Position numbers and translations under genes: made by a program. The notes under the pieces are model-generated. The model was not told the DNA's origin, did not search any database, and saw nothing but the letters and a program-made list of their open reading frames with translations. This document shows, piece after piece, positions 34,975-47,057 of a DNA stretch of 64,000 nucleotides; positions within the stretch are counted from its first letter, which is position 1; each line of letters starts with the position of its first letter. The stretch is from Neoceratodus forsteri. Taxonomy: Eukaryota; Chordata; Ceratodontiformes; Ceratodontidae. The stretch covers positions 1,006,583,501 through 1,006,647,500 of the forward strand of contig CM028129.1 of NCBI GenBank assembly GCA_016271365.2, in the 5' to 3' direction.

Positions 34975-35481
34975 TGTAAGCTGCGTTGTTTAAAGATACG
35001 AACGAGACCGGGTCCGGTGACAGAAGAAATTTTATTTTTACCTACGTACAATGGTAATGCTAGACACAGATCATTTCTTCAGTGTGACAATGGAATGCAC
35101 AAGCTTATATACTGATTATTTAGGCGTGGTCGTTTCCCTGGAACAGGTAATTATTAGCTTACTGACACAAATGGCCATAGGTGTGGCAAGCATTCTTTGG
35201 GAAGTAAATAGGAGAGACCAAGCCCAATTATGGTCTGACTGGAGTCAGCAATCTTTTTTTAGTCCGTCCTTCATTACATGCTATCTCTGCTTGCCCAGAT
35301 AAGGGGACATGGCTTTATGTTTGCTTATGTGCTTGCTCTGTTCCTTCTTCTTATGACTCACCCAAACCACAGCTCAAGGCTACATCTAGTCTTACGTTAT
35401 AATATTACAGTACAAGAGTGCCAACAAAGGTTATATAGGGATAGGGCAATATGGGGACAGACTCCTCTGCCCCCCATTACA
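34975..35481 (-). repeat. ERV 3' LTR
   Basis: 507 bp, TG...CA ends. Next to it at 35482-35494 is the polypurine tract (AAAGGGGGGAA on the minus strand). It carries a 5-bp insertion near 35405 relative to the other LTR. Confidence 0.95.
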
Positions 35482-35539
35482 TTCCCCCCTTTGGCACCAT
35501 ATTGCCAAATTTGAAAATCAGACACATAGTAGACAAGCA

Positions 35540-36916
35540 TTATACGAGGTAATTACCCCTGCTGGGTCTGGTCAGACTAGAGCACGTGATTTTGATGCAT
35601 GATATAAATATGTAGAGTGCAAGCAATATACTGCATATTATAACAATTCCATGTAGGATTGAGCTTCCCCAGTCACCAAAGATGCTTTTTATCCATTGGA
35701 AAATGTCCCAACCACTATCTGTTGGAGCATGCTCACTGAGAATACGCTGCTGTAATTTTGTACCCTCAATTACTTGTTCCAGTTCCTCCGAGTTGTCTGG
35801 TATATAAGTTCAACATTCTTCTCCAATAATAGCACATACTCCACCTTGTGCTGCTAATACATAATCAAGCGCTGCTCTATTTTGTAATGTAACGATTCTA
35901 AGTGCCTTAATTTCTGCCATTAATAAAGCGGTTGATAGTAATGTTTCATTGACTAATGTTTCTAATTCATAGCTTAGCTGATCAATATAATGCATTGCTT
36001 GGACCGACCCCCCACCAGGGAAAAATTCCAGCTCCAAATTTCTCTCCTACTGATATTCGTTTGGAGTCTTGTGGCACTTCCTGTAACTCCTTTTTAATAC
36101 GGTTTGTTGGTTTAGGGTGGCTTGAGTTTAACATTATGTGCATATTGGCCCTAGTTTGGAGGGTCCCTAAGTAACAGCATCCTTCCCATCCAAGTGGTAA
36201 GTAAGTGTAAGCTTTAAATCCACATACCCAATATAGCCCTTTGACAGAGCCAAGCCCTGTGTTACATAAGTCCCGGGGGAAATACAAATTTGTTGCATTG
36301 GCTAAATAGGTGCTGTTGGTGCAGCTACTGTTATTACTAGTACTGTTGCCAGTGTCATTACAAACTGTGACAGTTAGGGTTTTAATGTATCTAACGTCAG
36401 GGTAATACTTGGAGGTACAGTTTTTGGGTTGATCCAACATAACTTGAACTTGTCTTAGAGCTTACATTTTTACATATACAATAAGGAATTGCTGGTGTCT
36501 TTCTATGGTCAAGATGAATAACAGTTGGCCCATCAGTTGTCATGTTTGGTGGGCTGTACCAGTTATGTGGTAGTACAGAGTTATTAAAAACAGATGCATT
36601 TACATTGGACAATACATACTGTACAAAGTTTGAGTCATTGATTTTTGCCATTGAGAACAATAGTTGGTATGTATCATACCAGTCCAAAGGATTTGGTCTC
36701 AAGTGGAGTCCAACGGCTGATGAAAAGGGTGAGTGTATACACATATAACAGTCACATTTGCATTATTTCATACAGTCTCATTAAAGTCCATGAGGTGTTT
36801 GTGGTATGGGTGAATCTCCTCCGTTTATATATTTTGAGGTCACTTCCTGTTCTCCACAAGAAGAAAATTGTCCAGGCCACACATATAATTATGGTGACGG
36901 CAGTTTTAAAGTTCAT
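35540..36916 (-). pseudogene. ERV env, class I (gamma) type, interrupted
   Basis: Begins with a hydrophobic leader at the methionine at 36916. Surface-unit frames 36744-36397 and 36440-35982 contain several N-x-S/T sites. The transmembrane-subunit frame 36037-35810 has the heptad region and the conserved immunosuppressive-type segment, and stops inside the CX6CC motif, where a stop codon (ends 35810) replaces the last cysteine. A further ~90 codons after the stop remain open, including a hydrophobic anchor, to 35540. Frame breaks also lie near 36750, 36420 and 36010. Not functional as written. Confidence 0.85.
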
Positions 36917-37012
36917 GGTGTCCTGTTAATTCCTTTTGTCAGCTGCAATAAAAAATAAAGTTGTGCATTTATATTGAACATTTAGTTATTGTGTACTTTG
37001 TTTGTAACCTTT

Positions 37013-37258
37013 TTACATTGGTCTACATGGACCCAAAATTCTGACTTTTTCCCTCCTTTCACATCTCGACACATATATCACACTTTCCCCAAGGGTATTA
37101 AGGACTCGGTATGGTCTCAACCAGTTTGCATCCTTCCAGGGTTTTTTCTGTTCCCAGTTTCTAACCATTATTATATCATTAATGCGTATTGGTATTCCAT
37201 ATCCTGTTTTAGGGCTTTTGTATTGTTTGTCTTGGTCCTTGACCCTCTCTGCCTCCAC
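37013..37258 (-). pseudogene. ERV pol remnant: integrase C-terminal tail
   Basis: An 81-codon frame overlaps the end of gag by about 50 bp. Its basic sequence with a W-x-x-P-Y-x-V-L pattern fits the SH3-like C-terminal region of gamma-type integrase. Nothing of protease, RT, RNase H or the catalytic integrase core lies between it and the gag zinc knuckle, so one deletion removed them. Confidence 0.65.
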
Positions 37259-39011
37259 CCTTCACCCAACAGTTGCTCATGACGTGTCCAGGCTTTTTGC
37301 AGTTAAAACACATCCTAGATTCTCCCTTTGTTCCCCCTTCATTTTTCCAGGTCACCGCTGCTACCTCTGCTTTCCTCTCCTTCTCATTTAAATAAGTTTC
37401 TAACAAGGTTATACATTCTTCCTGGGTTGGCGCCATTTTAACTACTGTCCTAAGGGTGGGGTCTAGGTCGCAAGCTCTTACCCACAGGTCTCTAAATGTG
37501 GTGTCATCCTCTGAAGGGCAATCCTGCCCTCCATATCTCTGATATACTTCAAAAAGCCTGGGAATGAACACTCGGGCCTCCCGATTGTGGCTTTGTTTAA
37601 AATCCTGTCCCAGTCTACTTTGCTTGATGGATTCTCCCTTGCCTTTCTTATGGCCTCTATTACCTCACTGTAATCTGCCCAGGAGTTGACATTGCTTTCA
37701 GCTTCTGGTATGTATACCTAGTACTGTTGAGGGCATTCGTCCACTATGGTGTGAGGCAGTTTAAACATCACCAACCGGCAGACGTCCTGATTTGTTAACC
37801 TACAAGTGCTAGTTAACTGTTTTAGTTTCTGTCTCAGCTCTGACAAATTGGTTTTATGGTCTATTGGCCCTATCATTGTGCCCAGTGTTGTCATCTCATC
37901 TATAGATAAATCTTTGATCTTAGTTTTTGGCTCCAGGTCTCGGGGTTTCTGCTGGGTTATATTCTTCTTTACCTTTTTTTTCTTTTCGGGCACTTCTACC
38001 CAATTGCCTCCCTCCATCTCATACTCCTTTTCCTCTACCTCCTCTGTCCATTCTTCCTTACCTTCAGGTCCCTCCTCCTGTACCTGCGCCATCCTGGCAT
38101 CCTCATCTTTCTCTAAGAGGTCTTCCAACTGTTTTGTCTTAGTTTCCCATTTCTTTTCTTCGGCTTCATATTTATCAGCCTCCTCTTTCCTTTTCTCCCA
38201 TTCCTTCCTTCCTCAGTTTAGCTTTTGCTTGTCTTGCTACTAGATTAACTAGTTGTTCTTCTAGTTGGTGTCTTGTGACAGTCGACATTGTGCCCCCCGA
38301 GGCGCTTTGTCCACGGGTGGTCATGGGTGCCATCTTTAAGGGGTCTGAGACCTGTGCTTTTAATTCCTCACACTGGTTTTTTAGTTTTTGAATAGTCTCA
38401 GTCGCCTCCTTTAGCTCAGTATACAACCGCCTGGTCTCTGTCACGTGTTCCTGTGATTGTTGATCTAACTTTATGTGTAGCAAAGAATTATCCCTACTCA
38501 ATAAACACAGATCATCCTGAGCTTTGGCCTGTTGGCTCTGTTTTTGCCCCAACTGGGTTTTAATGGCGTCAAGTTCAGTTAAGGGGACACTCTGCTGCAA
38601 TTTTGCTTGCAATAATTCTAACTTTTCCTCCTGTTTTTTGTTTACGTATTTTAAACCTGCATTCTCTGTTACTTGTTTTCCCAGCCTGTACATTATGGTT
38701 TGAGTATACTGATACAAGCCTTGTAAGGCATTAGCAAAAATTTCCTTTTCTCTCTTGACCTTCTTGTTTCTGTCTGCTACTTGTTCTGAGAAATAGGCCT
38801 GTGCGGGGATGTCTTCCGATGGGGTGTCATATGGCCCCTGTTTACAATACTTCCCCACGAATTTCCCTATTATAGTTTCCATGCTCATTTTGTCCCTTTG
38901 GTCTACTTGGATATTTTCAACAGGGTCACCCGTGCACTGATGCCTCCGTTTACTTAGCCAAGGTTTACAACCCTTCTGTGCACCCCGGCTCGCAAGCCCC
39001 AGCAGCCACAC
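37209..39011 (-). pseudogene. ERV gag, with long coiled-coil region, interrupted
   Basis: Frame pieces: 39011-38175 (278 codons), 38128-37718 (136 codons) and 37571-37209 (120 codons). The first is strongly helical, rich in Q/E/K/L heptads over residues ~110-230, which is unusual for a simple gamma-type matrix. The second is acidic then basic. The third ends with one CCHC zinc knuckle at about 37310-37270. Breaks: a frame change near 38200, a stop at 37718-37720 and a frame change near 37575. Confidence 0.8.
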
Positions 39012-39306
39012 TCATATACCTTGCCCCATGAGTTCTTACAAGGTTATACCTTATAGAGTGAAAAAACTACTACTTTAAATACTTTTAGTCAGAACAAGAG
39101 GATCAAAACAAGAGGTTAATACACCACCTAGCGTGCAGACTGGGTCCCTTCTGTCCTTGTAGGTGTAGTTGATTTAGTCACCGGACCGAGTCTCGGTCCA
39201 CCTTCAGCCAGGCAAACTAGCCGCTGTTCCTCAGTGTTAAACACGGAGCTGGCTCGTCCGTCCCGCGGTCGACCGCTCCGGTGCCTATGGTTTGTTAGCA
39301 ACAGCG

Positions 39307-39324
39307 ATCCGAGTCATGGCACCA
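39307..39324 (-). promoter_or_regulatory. ERV primer-binding site matching tRNA-His
   Basis: Four bases inside the 5' LTR. The minus-strand 18-mer begins TGGTGCCATGACTCGG and matches the complement of vertebrate tRNA-His 3' end with one mismatch. tRNA-His use is known in some gamma-like ERVs. Confidence 0.8.
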
Positions 39325-39328
39325 AAAA

Positions 39329-39830
39329 TGTAAGCTGCGTTGTTTAAAGATACGAATGAGACCGGGTCCAGTGATGGAAGAAATTTTATTTTTACTTACG
39401 TACAGTGGTAATGCTAGACACAGATCATTTCTTCAGTGTGACAATGAAATGCACAAGCTTATATACTGATTATTTAGGTGTGGTCGTTTCCCTGGAACAG
39501 GTAATTATTAGCTTACTGACACAAATGGCCATAGGTGTGGCAAGCATTCTTTGGGAAGTAACTGGGAGAGACCAAGCCCAATTATGGTCTGACTGGAGTC
39601 AGCAATCTTTTTTTAGTCCGTCCTCCATTACGTGCTATCTCTGCTTGCCCAGATAAGGGGACATGGCTTTATGTTTGCTTATGTGCTTGCTCTGTTCCTT
39701 CTTCTTATGACTCACCCAAACCACAGCTCAAGGCTACATCTAGTCTTACGTTATAATATTACAAGGGTGCCAACAAAGGTTATATAGGGATAGGGCAATA
39801 TGGGGACAGACTCCTCTGCCCCCCATTACA
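39329..39830 (-). repeat. ERV 5' LTR
   Basis: 502 bp, TG...CA ends. Minus-strand TATATAA at 39465-39459 and AATAAA at 39390-39385 give a compact promoter-to-polyadenylation layout. It pairs with 34975-35481. Confidence 0.95.
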
Positions 39831-39835
39831 TAAAG

Positions 39836-41849
39836 ATATATAACAGAGCAAATTAAGGGACAAGTACAATATAGTACTGGGAGCAGTGCCAGATAAGGAG
39901 TAAGTTACTTCCACCCAGATTACAAAGGTGCAAGACTTATCAATGCCAGTGCAGTAAGATAAGTGCATTAAGGTAAGTATACATGCAAAAATATTTCCAG
40001 ATGCAACAGCTGATTTGAAGCAGTTTAGCCTAGTGATGAAGGAAATTACAAGCAGAGGGTATGAGGTGTATGTGGGGCATCAACAAGACAGGGAAGGGGG
40101 AACCCTAGGGTCAAAGGCAGTTGCAGGAGGGGTAGAAAAGTCATGAAGAATGGGCTTGATGGAAGAGAAGGGTAAGGATGAGTGGATAGACAGGGAAAGG
40201 GAGGAACAGAGTTTAGGAAAACAAACCAAGAAGGCAGCTTGGCCTATTGAAGTTTTACTGGATGGGAGGGAGAGAGAACCTGTTTGAAGAGTGACAGGAA
40301 CTGTACCAAAGGTCACCGAAGCAGAAGTGAGTGGTTTTGTTGCTACACTTTACATGTCAAGGACACTAATGTGGTAAGGGACAGGTAAGCTAAAGGTTTG
40401 AACAGGAGACTTCCCCAACACCCAAAGCTCTCCCCCTCATATATCCTGCAAGAGTATCAGGAAAATGATTTTGCCCAGCCACTCTCTCTTGTTTGGGAAG
40501 TACCCCTTTAGGGCTTGGGTTATACAAGCATAGACAGTACCAAGCTAAGTCTGGTCCCTATCTGTTCAGTTCTCTCTCATACTCACCAATGACCAAAAGT
40601 TGGATGGGAGGGTCACAGGTCTTATTCTGGCTCTGTTTTAACCACCTAATACAGCATCACACTAAGTTACAGACAGGCACACAGATAGATTTCAGTCTGG
40701 GAGACAGAAGGGGGGAATGGATCCCCCTTCATTATCATATCTAGGGTGTGACTATCTCTCAGTTCCTGAATGAGGGTCCCCACTTGTCTCCTGTATATGA
40801 TGGTCACCTGTTGTGAGATGCTAACTCTACAGGATTGCATTGGAGGACCCTAGATTCCTCCCTGCTCACTTTAAATTCTCACCTGCCACCACCACAATGA
40901 TCTAACACTGTTTGGGGTTGGGGAATACTCAGTGGCATCAATTATGTAGGTAGATAACATTTGTTTTAACTGGGACTTGTTGGGCTGAGAAGATGAGATT
41001 TGGCAGTGGGGTTGCAAATGTGGGATTTATAAATTATGGGGAACAGGATATTAGGTGGGTGGGTGGGTGTGGGTGTCACTCTGTGTTGAGGTATGTCAGT
41101 GATACTGTGTGTAGGTGTATCTGTGTGTACCATACCTACCGTCTGTGTCTGTGTGTGACTTTATATGCATGTATGTGTGTGCAAACACAGTTTCTGCATT
41201 AGCATGATGTGTAGGTTTTTTATTTGTTATATTACAGTGATGTAGTGTGGGATAAGTTGTAAAGAACTGAGAGATATTAGGAGTGTGAGTTATGCTACCA
41301 CTCAATTTCTTACAATTTAGTCCACATTTACAGTAGAATCATATAACAAATAAAACCTTATAAATTAGGCTAATGCTGAAGCAGCCATTGTTGGCTCTAG
41401 CCAACTCTTGTTTATTAAAGATTTTAATCAAAACAGAATCTTTGTATCTGTTTGACTTCATTGGTTTATGTTGCTTACTCCTTATTCTGATGTTGAAAGC
41501 AGAGGATAATGACTTCAGGGCTGGAAAAAGCAGCAGGAACAGATGACCTCTAAAGGGCAAAGAGCTTGTTCTCATGCATATGTTTTTAATAATAAATAAT
41601 AGAAAGTCCTGAAACTTTAGTTTTTGGGGAATGTTATCAGAGTAGGTCTTGCTGATTCCAACTGTAATTTTTTTGCAGAGAACTGTGAAATCACTTTAAT
41701 CAAAATTAAATGGTGTGAGGGAGACATCTCTAGGCTAATGAACAGCATCCCTCCTAATATCATAGTGTTCCAGAACCCTTTTTAACATAAAGAAGTCATG
41801 AGATGACCCTCTTGATTAGCCAAGAGATGGCTTCCTCATGCCAACAAGC
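39836..41849. other. Copine intron sequence, no gene seen
   Basis: Purine-rich stretch at 40080-40320 and a GT-rich run at 41055-41180. No exon, tRNA or clear transposon recognised. Confidence 0.45.
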
Positions 41850-42050
41850 TGGCAGTATAGCCTAGCAATTATAGTAACAAGCTGTGAATGAGCTTGGTAC
41901 ATCCAGCAGAGCTGGGTTTGATTACCACAACCTTTACTTGCATATTGTGTGACTCTGAGCAAGTCACTTTACCACCCCAGTGCTAGCAGATTGCCCCTAT
42001 AAATGGGCTTTACATGGTTACCTAAAGAATAATAATAATAATTTATTGTA
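41850..42050 (+). mobile_element. MIR/CORE-like SINE
   Basis: The head has tagcctagcaattatagtaac (21-nt region, A-box-like) and gctgggtttgattacc (B-box-like). It is followed by tgtgactctgagcaagtcac, which is close to the conserved MIR/CORE-SINE core, and an AAT-repeat tail at about 42028-42042. Old and diverged. Confidence 0.55.
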
Positions 42051-42313
42051 CTGTTACCCCTTTCTCTACAGTGCCTACTGTTGGCTGGAGCTGAGATTTG
42101 ACAGTCGTAATTTTCCCATGGGGAGGCACATTTTACTATGATAACTAAGAAAGAAAACTTAAAATCCAGCATGTATTACGCTCATCTGAGCAGTGGCACT
42201 GAGGACTACTGATTCCAAGTCCCTGGTGTTGAGGACAATGAGCTTTAACTGGTTGCTTAAAACTGAAGCGCTGCCATGAGTTTCCTGTACTCCCAAAACT
42301 TGTACAATTTGTA

Positions 42314-42635
42314 CTTCTTATCATACCTCTCAACCTCTTGCCTCATAAATCAGGGACAAGGCTTAAAAAAATCAGGGACAAACACCCAAATCAGGGACAC
42401 ATCTTAAAAATTTGTAATATTCACTCAGAAAGTTGATAGAATAAGAGGATTAGTGTAAAATGCATTTTCTGATGAAGAATAAGTATGCAACTTTAATGTT
42501 TGACATTATTTTGTGCTTGCAATTCCCACTGTTTAGTCACAAAAACACAAATTTTTCGAGGGACAGAGGAAAATTCTGAGCCAAAATCAGGGACGTCCCT
42601 GAAAATCAGGGACAGTTGAGAGGTATGCTTCTTAT
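42314..42635. mobile_element. hAT-type MITE with 8-bp target-site duplication
   Basis: A 306-bp element (42322-42627) begins catacctctcaac and ends with its exact complement gttgagaggtatg. CTTCTTAT is present on both sides (42314-42321 and 42628-42635). An 8-bp duplication is typical of hAT transposons. The element has no coding capacity and contains several cagggac motifs near its ends. It ends 58 bp before the copine acceptor splice site. Confidence 0.9.
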
Positions 42636-42685
42636 ACTCCCAAACTTTAACAGTGTCTGTCTTCCTTTCCCTTCCCCCACCCTAG

Positions 42686-42759
42686 CCATGGAAGAACTAG
42701 ATGGAGATGAGGTGCGACTGTCTTCAAGGGGACGATATGCCGAGAGAGACATTGTACAG
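42686..42759 (+). CDS. CPNE9: Copine-9 penultimate coding exon
   Basis: A 74-bp exon bounded by a pyrimidine-rich acceptor (cttcccccaccctag) and a gtattg donor. After two bases completing a codon, it encodes [20 protein letters not shown] and then DIVQ, the end of the copine vWA-like domain just before the FVPFRDYV exon. Copines are calcium-dependent phospholipid-binding proteins with two C2 domains and a C-terminal A domain. The short residues given fit CPNE9 slightly better than CPNE5 or CPNE8. The reading phase joins correctly to the exon at 52849. Confidence 0.9.
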
Positions 42760-45700
42760 GTATTGTCCTCAGCGTGCTCTGTAACTGGTCTGTACATAAA
42801 TGACATAAAACTGAAAATCAGGAAATGTGGTTTTAGTCATACCTGTAAGAAAATGTATTTGCATAATACAAATAATATTTCAAGGTCTCCTGTGCATAGT
42901 CTATCATTTCAAGAATGTTACTTGATTGAATTGTCAGTTGTCTTTATAAGTACTATAGATGCAGCACAGACTTCAGTGGGGGACACCCTCATGACGCCTA
43001 ACAGTATTTTTAATTTTGTGTTTTTGTGACAACTGAGTGAGGTAACAACAGTTGTACTACTGTACTGCAGGTAGGGGTGAGCTAAACCCAACACATGTGC
43101 TTGTGAAAGGGCTAAAAACTGCCAATTTCAATTACAGAAAGGTGCCAGTCCGCAAGGCAGCATTGGCGTTACTGTAGCTTTCACACTATGTTTCAAAGCA
43201 TGGAAATATACACGCACGCACACACACCAACAAATGCTTTTATGCTTTGACAGAAAGTGCTGAAGTTAGGGTAATACCAAATCTGCTTAGTGATATCATT
43301 CAAGCCCTTGAAACAGCACACCACACAATCATTAAGATTCAGGGGGAACTTTTACCCTGACATCATAGTCCCCTACTTTGATGATGTTCCACTTCCCATG
43401 ATTTTTTAGAAACTGTGACTGTCATGGATAGTTGTCATACTTATTTTCATTATACAGTTTGAGAACTGCAGTTTTATGTATTGTCTGAGTGTTGATATAT
43501 TAATGCAACTCCATGAGTGTTTGTATCGTATTGTATTTTTATAGTGTACGTATTCACTGGACACAATTGTAAAGGAGAGCTTGCTCTCAATTTGCCATCC
43601 AGTAAGTAAATAAATGATGATGATGATGATGATGATGCCAAGCCAAGCTGTTCCTTGTTTCCAGTGACTTTTCTCCCTCACCTGCATCATGTCAATGGAT
43701 CCCTTGTGTCCAGTTAGCACCCCTCCCTTTTCCACCCTTCCCCCACCTTGCACCCTTGAACCCCTTCCTGCACAGTCCCATCAGTTAACTCTTTGGACAT
43801 CCCCGTTTGAATTTCATGATCTCATTCACAAACCACAGTGTAACAAAAGACAGGAATTTACTTACATCCCTGTGAGAGACAGTGGGATTCAGATTGCTGC
43901 TGGTCAAGAAGAAAAATGATCGGGTTGTACCAGACATTGATGCGGGGCAGGGGAGTGATTTTAGGGGTGAGGTTTGGTGGCAATGGGGATAGGCTCCCAT
44001 TGCCACAATAAGTGGCAGGGGAAGGCATTCAGCAGGGGGCAGAGTACTTAACACCAGGGATTGGCTCTTGGTGCTGCAGTTAGTAGTCAGGAGGTGGGAG
44101 ATAAGATGGAAGAATTGTAACAACACTAGGAATATGCTCCCAGTATTCCATTTTGTTGTTAGGGAGGTGCTTGGAAAGACTTAGTGATAATGTGGATTGG
44201 CTTCTGATATCTCACTGTGTAGTCAGGGGGTGGCAGAATTCGATACACTGTAAGAACACCATAGATGGGCTCCCGGTGTTGTAAATGTTACTTAGGAGGA
44301 GGATGGCGGGTGACCGTTCAGTTAAATGACACTTGGGATGGCCTTAGATTGTTGTTGCTCTACCTGCTGTATTTTGCAATCCTGTATTTGTCATGAAGTC
44401 ACTACTCTCTCAGGTCATGCCTGAAAACAGGCATTTTGCATGTCTAGTGCACTGATCTTGTTAACAAAAACTAAATAAATAAATGTTACTTGGGATAGTT
44501 GTGGCAAAGAGTGGAACAGCTTGGCATCATTAGGTATGGGCTCCTGCTGCCAAGCTTCATTATTTGGTGGGAGTGGCGACTTACGTGACACCCGGGAAGG
44601 GAATTTCAGTGACAGACTGAAAAGGGGGGGGAGGGAGTCGGGTACCTAACCACCGGCCATGCAGTATGCATGCACTCATTATCACTGACATGCAGTCAAG
44701 GGCAAGTAAAAACAACTATTCAGAAAAGGGGGAAAGCTTACAGCCAACTAACGTGGCAGTTTTTTCAAACTGTTCTAAACTTCGCTATTTTAAATAATTT
44801 AATTCCCAAAGCTACAAATGCCCCAGCTTTGGGACGTGATTTAAGAAATTTGAAAGTGTCATGTTTCAAATCTTTACCATTTATTTTTGGTTCAGCAAAA
44901 ATGCCTTAATTAAAGCTTATAATTTTAGCATGTTCACCCACCTCTTCTAATGTTAAAACAAGCTCACCAAAATTTAAAGATACTACCACAAAGAGTGTGC
45001 TTGTCAGTTTATTAGTCCCCAGGTTGGAAGACAGCTGAGTTACAAGTGGACAAAAATCTGTAAGCGGTAAGACAAGACAGGGTGGGATTTATAGTGAGTT
45101 TACCACATGCCTAGAGGAGTAGTGAGGCCAGATGTCGCAGGCAGTAATCTCAACCAAAATCCCACCTTGGAGTGTCTTACTGTACTTATAAAATGGGGTT
45201 GCTGAAAAAAAGTTGGTTAAAATTAAAACAAACTTAAAGTGTTTATCATTTTGTCATGTTTGAGAAAACAGTTCTTCCACTGGTGGACTGTCACTAGGAG
45301 GCGGTAGTGGCCCTGTACAGTTATAGAGTAAAAGGTGGTGCTGCTAAATCTGGCCTGGTTGGTTACAGCCCCTGCCCCCACCCATCACTACCCAGTTCTG
45401 TTTTTTATTTTGTTCATTTAAATAATTTTTTAATGGGTTTGGTGTGGTGTTGGCATGAGAAGGAAATCAGGAAGTGATGGCTGCATGAGCAACACTGGAA
45501 CGGAAGGATGACTATGGGAGGCACATTCCTAGTGTTAGCAAGTGTGAAAGCTTTTTTTAATTGTGTTTGTTGGTATCAAGAGTTGACGCATTCAATTAAG
45601 TAGCACAATGGGTGTATTACTGTATATTATGATTGGGTAAGACAAGTCAATGTATCGCATATTTGATGAAGTTTTTCCTAGGCTGTTGGCACACTGATTT

Positions 45701-46061
45701 GGGTAATGGAGAAGTGCTGGTGCTTGTTATTTACAGGGATTTATGCCGAGATTGAAGCATGGGTGATCGAGTGTCTCGACCAATCAGCAAATAGGATTCT
45801 TGGTTCCCATTTTTTGATGAGATTTGATATTAAAGTGCCAAGTCAAGTGAATAGTACAGTATATGAAATTCAGTTCTCTGCAATTCATATATGGTCCACA
45901 CATTTTCCATCTATGTAAGTGCCTTTATGTTTAGTTTTAAGAATGTCAGTGGTCACATTGACATCCTTTGTTCCTTAGGTTTTCAGAACCATTCGACTAT
46001 TGGTTGCAGTTTTCACTAAGAATGTCTGTGGCACCACCCTTAAAAATGTAAGACTAGCCAC

Positions 46062-46480
46062 CTTAGGCTGGCCACTGGTGCAACGGTAAGGCTAAAACCT
46101 AAAATGCCAGAGACCCAGGTTCGAGAACAAGCCTGAGACATTGGAGGCTGGTTGGATAAGGAGGATTGAGCATCCCAGTGGAGGCTCTCCTTCTCGGAGG
46201 AGTGAGGATCAGGCATCACACTGCACTACTGCCACCTGGGTGACTGTGGGCGGTGGTGCAGTTTCAGGAACCTGAACATGCATGAGGAAGGGATGAGCAG
46301 GCACATCAGTGCACCAGGCTTGCTGGCAGCTGATGACACTTGCACACTCTTGGTGAGAGGGAGAAAAGTGGGGCCTGCCTCCCATGACTGCATAGTACTC
46401 CTTCCTTTGTGCCTCTGGGTGGCCCTGTGAGGTCTTTTGCCACATGCAGCTGAATTTATGCGGGTTTGCAGCCATTTAGT
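46062..46480 (+). mobile_element. tRNA-derived SINE, same family as 19165
   Basis: Head ggccactggtgcaacgg (A-box-like) and gacccaggttcgagaacaag (near-consensus B box GGTTCGAGA). Body gaggattgagcatcccagt shared with 19165 and with the DIRS-embedded copy. 3' end approximate. Confidence 0.7.
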
Positions 46481-47057
46481 AGAAGGCAGGACCCTCGGGG
46501 GGTAAGCTGGGAGGAGCAACATAGTTATATGAAAATACCCACAACCCTCTAATGCCCACCTCCCTCCTCCCCACTCACTGTCCAAGTGAAGTTTTCATAA
46601 TATAACAGATAACTCTTTCTGCACGCATGCTATGTTAGTAAATTACATCACCCATCTTCCCTCACCCTGTGCCTGTCCCTCCAAAACACAAAAATCATAG
46701 GGACCCTACTACCACATAGCATCCAACCTCCCTCCTCTTCAGCCCCAAATTATAAGGAAACATATGTCTCTGACCTGTAAAGAAAAGAAAACCATCCAGC
46801 ACTAGAGCAAGCAAGACACCCTATTTAGTATTCTTCTGAAGAATGAATGAATGATGTTGTTCTCGCCTATAGTAACACCTGATTGACCACTAGTTACTAT
46901 AGGTTAGGTTGTCATCATTTATTCGAAGTGCTACTTTGCCCAACAAGAACAATGCATAGTGGCTTTTCCCTGCACTTTCACCAGAAAAGTGTCACTTTTC
47001 GTAGTCTTTGTAGGGTGAAGGTGGGCACTTCACTAGGTAAAAACTGTGCAAGCTGAA

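Larger units (their letters stand above)
34975..39830 (-). mobile_element. Endogenous retrovirus with both LTRs, deleted pro-pol
   Basis: Two LTRs in direct orientation (34975-35481 and 39329-39830) flank 3.85 kb. TAAAG is duplicated at both outer edges (34970-34974, 39831-39835). Internal order on the minus strand: primer site, gag with zinc knuckle, a short integrase C-terminus, env, polypurine tract. The LTRs differ at about 13 sites plus one 5-bp indel over 502 bp, roughly 97% identical and mostly transitions. The protease, RT, RNase H and most of integrase are deleted; gag and env are broken. It is a defective fossil in the antisense orientation to the copine gene. Confidence 0.95.

Noticed and set aside
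34975..39830. Intact or replication-capable retrovirus
   Set aside because: Protease, RT, RNase H and the integrase core are absent, and gag and env contain stops and frame changes.
42616..43029. 137-codon frame reading through the copine exon into the intron
   Set aside because: Only 42686-42759 matches copine; the frame continues past a consensus donor at 42760 by chance.
46082..46135. tRNA gene from A/B-box match
   Set aside because: The cloverleaf stems do not form and the same sequence recurs with a long tail elsewhere; it is a SINE head.
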